Source: Mycolicibacterium sp. YH-1
GTDB lineage: Bacteria; Actinomycetota; Actinomycetes; Mycobacteriales; Mycobacteriaceae
NCBI RefSeq assembly: GCF_022557175.1
Contig: NZ_CP092915.1
Coordinates: 372,001 to 436,000, forward strand
Length of the DNA stretch: 64,000 nt
Direction: 5' to 3'
Below, in pieces: positions 62,221 to 64,000 of this stretch (positions are counted from its first letter, which is position 1; each line of letters begins with the position of its first letter). The notes beneath the pieces are model-generated. The model was given only the letters and a program-made list of their open reading frames with translations, searched no databases and was not told the DNA's origin. The position numbers were made by a program, and so were the translations under genes.

Positions 62221-62269
62221 GATTTCGGCGCGCTCCGGAGCGGTGAGCGCTCCAAAACGCGCCGAAATC
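62221..62269. repeat. 49-bp double-stem hairpin element, copy 1
   Basis: Outer arms GATTTCGGCGCG (62221-62232) and CGCGCCGAAATC (62258-62269) are perfectly complementary. An inner stem GGAGCG/CGCTCC (62237-62242, 62248-62253) closes a GTGAG loop. It starts two bases after the P450 stop. A second copy lies at 63587-63635. Confidence 0.85.
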
Positions 62270-62292
62270 ACGGGGAGAGATAGGGTCGCGCC

Positions 62293-63588
62293 ATGCCAGA
62301 GGAGCTGACCGCCGAGCAGGCCGCCGCACGGCTCGGCCCCGAAGACACGCTGGGGATACCGCTCGGGCCGGGTCAGCCGCCGGCGTTCATGCGTGCGCTC
62401 GGCGAGCGCGACGACTGGACGGACCTGCGCGTGTACGGCGCGCTGCTCGCGGTGCTCACCGAACTGTTCACGCGCCCGGGCGTGCACTACGTGTCGGGAT
62501 TCTTCGGCCCGCTCGAGCGGGCGCTGCTGGCCGCTGGCGCCGATATCGAGTTCATGCCCGCGGACTTCCGACGCTTCGCACCGCTGTTGCAGCGTCAGGC
62601 GCCGCGCGTGATGACGACCGTCGCGACGCCGCCCGACGCGGACGGGTGGTGCTCCCTTTCGCTGCACGCAGGTGGGACGATCGGCGAGCTGCGCAGTGCG
62701 GGTGCCGATCCCGATCGGCTGCTTATCGTTGAGGTATCCGATGCCTACCCAAGGACTTTCGGGTTGGGTGAGCATCGCCATGCCTTGCACGTCGACGATA
62801 TCGACATCCTCGTGCACTCGACTGACGGACCGCTCGCGCTGCCCGGAGGTGACGCCCCACCCACCGACGTCGACCAGGCGATCGCGCGGCACGCCGTCGA
62901 CTTCATCCCCTCCGGCGCGACACTGCAGACCGGGATCGGCTCGATTCCCAACCAGATCGCGACGCTGCTGGCCGAGGGGGACGGCGGCGACTATGGGCTG
63001 CACAGCGAGATGTTCACCGACGGCTGCATGCGGCTGCATCGCGCGGGCAAGATCAGCAACACCGGCAAGGGGCAGTACGACGGTGTGAGCGTGACGACGT
63101 TCGCGTTCGGCTCCACCGAGCTGTACACGTGGCTGGACGGTAACTCCGAGGTGGCGTTCCTGCCCGTCGAGATCGTCAACGCACCGGAGGTGATCGCCGC
63201 GAACAGCGACATGATCTCCATCAACGGCGCACTCTCGATCGACCTCCAGGGTCAGGTCGTCGCCGACACGATCAACGGCAAGCAGTTCAGCGGGATCGGC
63301 GGTGCCGAGGACTTCGTGGCAGGCACCGGGCTCGAACTGTCCGACCGCTCGCTGATCTGTCTACCCTCGACGTTCTCCAATGAGGATGGACTGCAGTCGA
63401 GGATCGTGGCGGCGTTCGGTCCCGGCGCGGTGATCACGACGCCACGGCATCACGTCGACGTGATCATTACCGAGTACGGTGTCGCCGAACTGGAGGGCAA
63501 GACCGTCCGCCAGCGCGGTGAGGCGCTCGCGGCGATCGCCCACCCGCAGTTCCGCGACGAACTGCTGGCGGCCGCCCTCAAGGCTTGA
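62293..63588 (+). CDS. Acetyl-CoA hydrolase/CoA-transferase family protein
   Basis: A 431-residue class I CoA-transferase of the acetyl-CoA hydrolase/4-hydroxybutyrate CoA-transferase type. It has GIPLGPGQPPAF, TLQTGIGSIPNQIA, the catalytic glutamate in LHSEMFTDG, and GIGGAEDFVAGTG. It moves CoA between short-chain acids. GGGGAGAGA lies upstream of ATG 62293. It is bracketed by the two hairpin copies; the second contains its TGA stop. Confidence 0.85.
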   Translation: MPEELTAEQAAARLGPEDTLGIPLGPGQPPAFMRALGERDDWTDLRVYGALLAVLTELFTRPGVHYVSGFFGPLERALLAAGADIEFMPADFRRFAPLLQRQAPRVMTTVATPPDADGWCSLSLHAGGTIGELRSAGADPDRLLIVEVSDAYPRTFGLGEHRHALHVDDIDILVHSTDGPLALPGGDAPPTDVDQAIARHAVDFIPSGATLQTGIGSIPNQIATLLAEGDGGDYGLHSEMFTDGCMRLHRAGKISNTGKGQYDGVSVTTFAFGSTELYTWLDGNSEVAFLPVEIVNAPEVIAANSDMISINGALSIDLQGQVVADTINGKQFSGIGGAEDFVAGTGLELSDRSLICLPSTFSNEDGLQSRIVAAFGPGAVITTPRHHVDVIITEYGVAELEGKTVRQRGEALAAIAHPQFRDELLAAALKA

Positions 63589-63635
63589 GTTCGGCGCGGT
63601 TTGGAGCGGTGAGCGCTCCTTTTCGCGCCGAAATC
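63587..63635. repeat. 49-bp double-stem hairpin element, copy 2
   Basis: Same design as copy 1: outer arms GAGTTCGGCGCG (63587-63598) and CGCGCCGAAATC (63624-63635, one mismatch), and inner stem GGAGCG-GTGAG-CGCTCC (63603-63619). The internal-loop bases differ (GTTT/TTTT against CTCC/AAAA). It spans the whole gap between two convergent genes and provides parts of both stop codons. Confidence 0.85.
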
Positions 63636-64000
63636 ACGTCGTGAGTTCGGCGATGACGGCGCGGGCGGCACGCTCACCCGCCTCCACCGCACCCTCCATG
63701 TAGGCACTCCAGTAGGTGGCGGTATCGGTTGACGCCCAATGGATCGGACCGATCGGCGCCGACAGGGCCGCACCGTAGGTGGTCCACACCAGCGGGCCGA
63801 GGTTCGCGTTGTAGCAGCCGCGCGTCCACTGCCGATCCGACCACTCGCCGTCGACGTAGAACTCCGGGTGCGCGGCCTTGTCGCCGTAGTGACGCACCAA
63901 CTCCGCGGTCAGCGCGCTGCGGCGCTCGCCGGTCGGCATGCCCCCGAACGTGCGGGCCTGCTGCCCCTCCAGGAACAGCAGCAGCACGCCGTGGTCGTCG
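63634..64000 (-). CDS. Flavin monoamine oxidase, C-terminal part
   Basis: Only the C-terminal 121 codons are present; the gene continues past base 64000. VLLLFLEGQQARTFGG is followed by YNANLGPLVWTTYGAALSAPIGPIHWASTDTATYWSAYMEGAVEAGERAA. The GPIHWAS...YWSAYMEGAV segment is the FAD-closing C-terminal motif of flavin amine oxidases (AofH type). It would oxidise a primary amine to an aldehyde. Its stop (63634-63636) overlaps the end of the hairpin element. Confidence 0.85.
   Translation of the reverse strand, partial: DDHGVLLLFLEGQQARTFGGMPTGERRSALTAELVRHYGDKAAHPEFYVDGEWSDRQWTRGCYNANLGPLVWTTYGAALSAPIGPIHWASTDTATYWSAYMEGAVEAGERAARAVIAELTT

Overview
The window is high-GC actinobacterial DNA, almost certainly from a non-tuberculous Mycobacterium (Mycolicibacterium type). 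The markers are an MspA-family porin, an LpqH (19 kDa) lipoprotein and a sibling, a PE-PPE-domain exported hydrolase, a 13E12-type HNH remnant, a mycobacterial-type MTHFR-like protein, and a block whose order matches, from memory, M. tuberculosis Rv3762c to Rv3752c in inverted orientation (alkyl sulfatase, phosphotransferase, LapA-like protein, proXVWZ, Rv3755c-like, tyrA, Rv3753c-like, tadA). All calls come from reading the sequence; no searches were run.

Layout. 1-500: start of hisC2 and tRNA-Ser(GCU)/tRNA-Arg(ACG). 0.6-12.7 kb: exported metalloprotease-like protein, SnoaL-like protein, membrane GGDEF-EAL protein, metallophosphoesterase, SGNH hydrolase, an HxlR regulator divergent from two imine-reductase-like genes, a decayed 13E12/HNH gene, an alkyl sulfatase and an SDR. 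12.8-29.5 kb: a 16.5-kb catabolic segment bounded by 110-bp direct repeats (108/110 identical). The right repeat is the 5' end of an intact histidine-phosphatase gene; the left repeat is a stub whose ATG is AAG. Inside lie two APC permeases, an LLM oxidoreductase, a diaminopentanoate-dehydrogenase-like protein, a class III aminotransferase, a DAO-type oxidase, a PucR regulator, an aldehyde dehydrogenase, an alpha/beta hydrolase, a BVMO-like monooxygenase, an iron alcohol dehydrogenase and an amidase with an AtzG-like partner. Together they read as import of an amino or amide compound, deamination to a carbonyl, Baeyer-Villiger oxidation, ester cleavage, and oxidation of the alcohol to an acid.

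29.5-39 kb: conserved core, with the osmoprotectant ABC transporter, prephenate dehydrogenase, TadA (which modifies the tRNA-Arg(ACG) found at 417) and tRNA-Ser(CGA). 39-48.4 kb: an OmpR-type two-component system, a serine hydrolase divergent from a NarL-type two-component system, two exported proteins including the MspA-like porin, an SDR behind a DtxR/IdeR-like box, and a large secreted alpha/beta hydrolase with a repetitive D/K/S-rich linker. 48.5-56.3 kb: a second accessory block with a DapB-like oxidoreductase, P450, MTHFR-like protein, and a minus-strand operon carrying orphan cytochrome oxidase subunit III/IV-like genes, two paralogous membrane proteins, a TetR regulator, a CMD-family protein and a 3-hydroxyisobutyrate dehydrogenase-like protein. 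That operon is headed by two copies of a perfect palindrome.

56.4-64 kb: GNAT acetyltransferase, PE-PPE hydrolase, two LpqH-family lipoproteins, tgt, a second P450, a CoA-transferase flanked by two copies of a 49-bp double-stem hairpin element, and the C-terminus of a flavin amine oxidase. No CRISPR array, rRNA, intact insertion sequence or integrase gene was seen. No gene-free stretch exceeds 300 bases.
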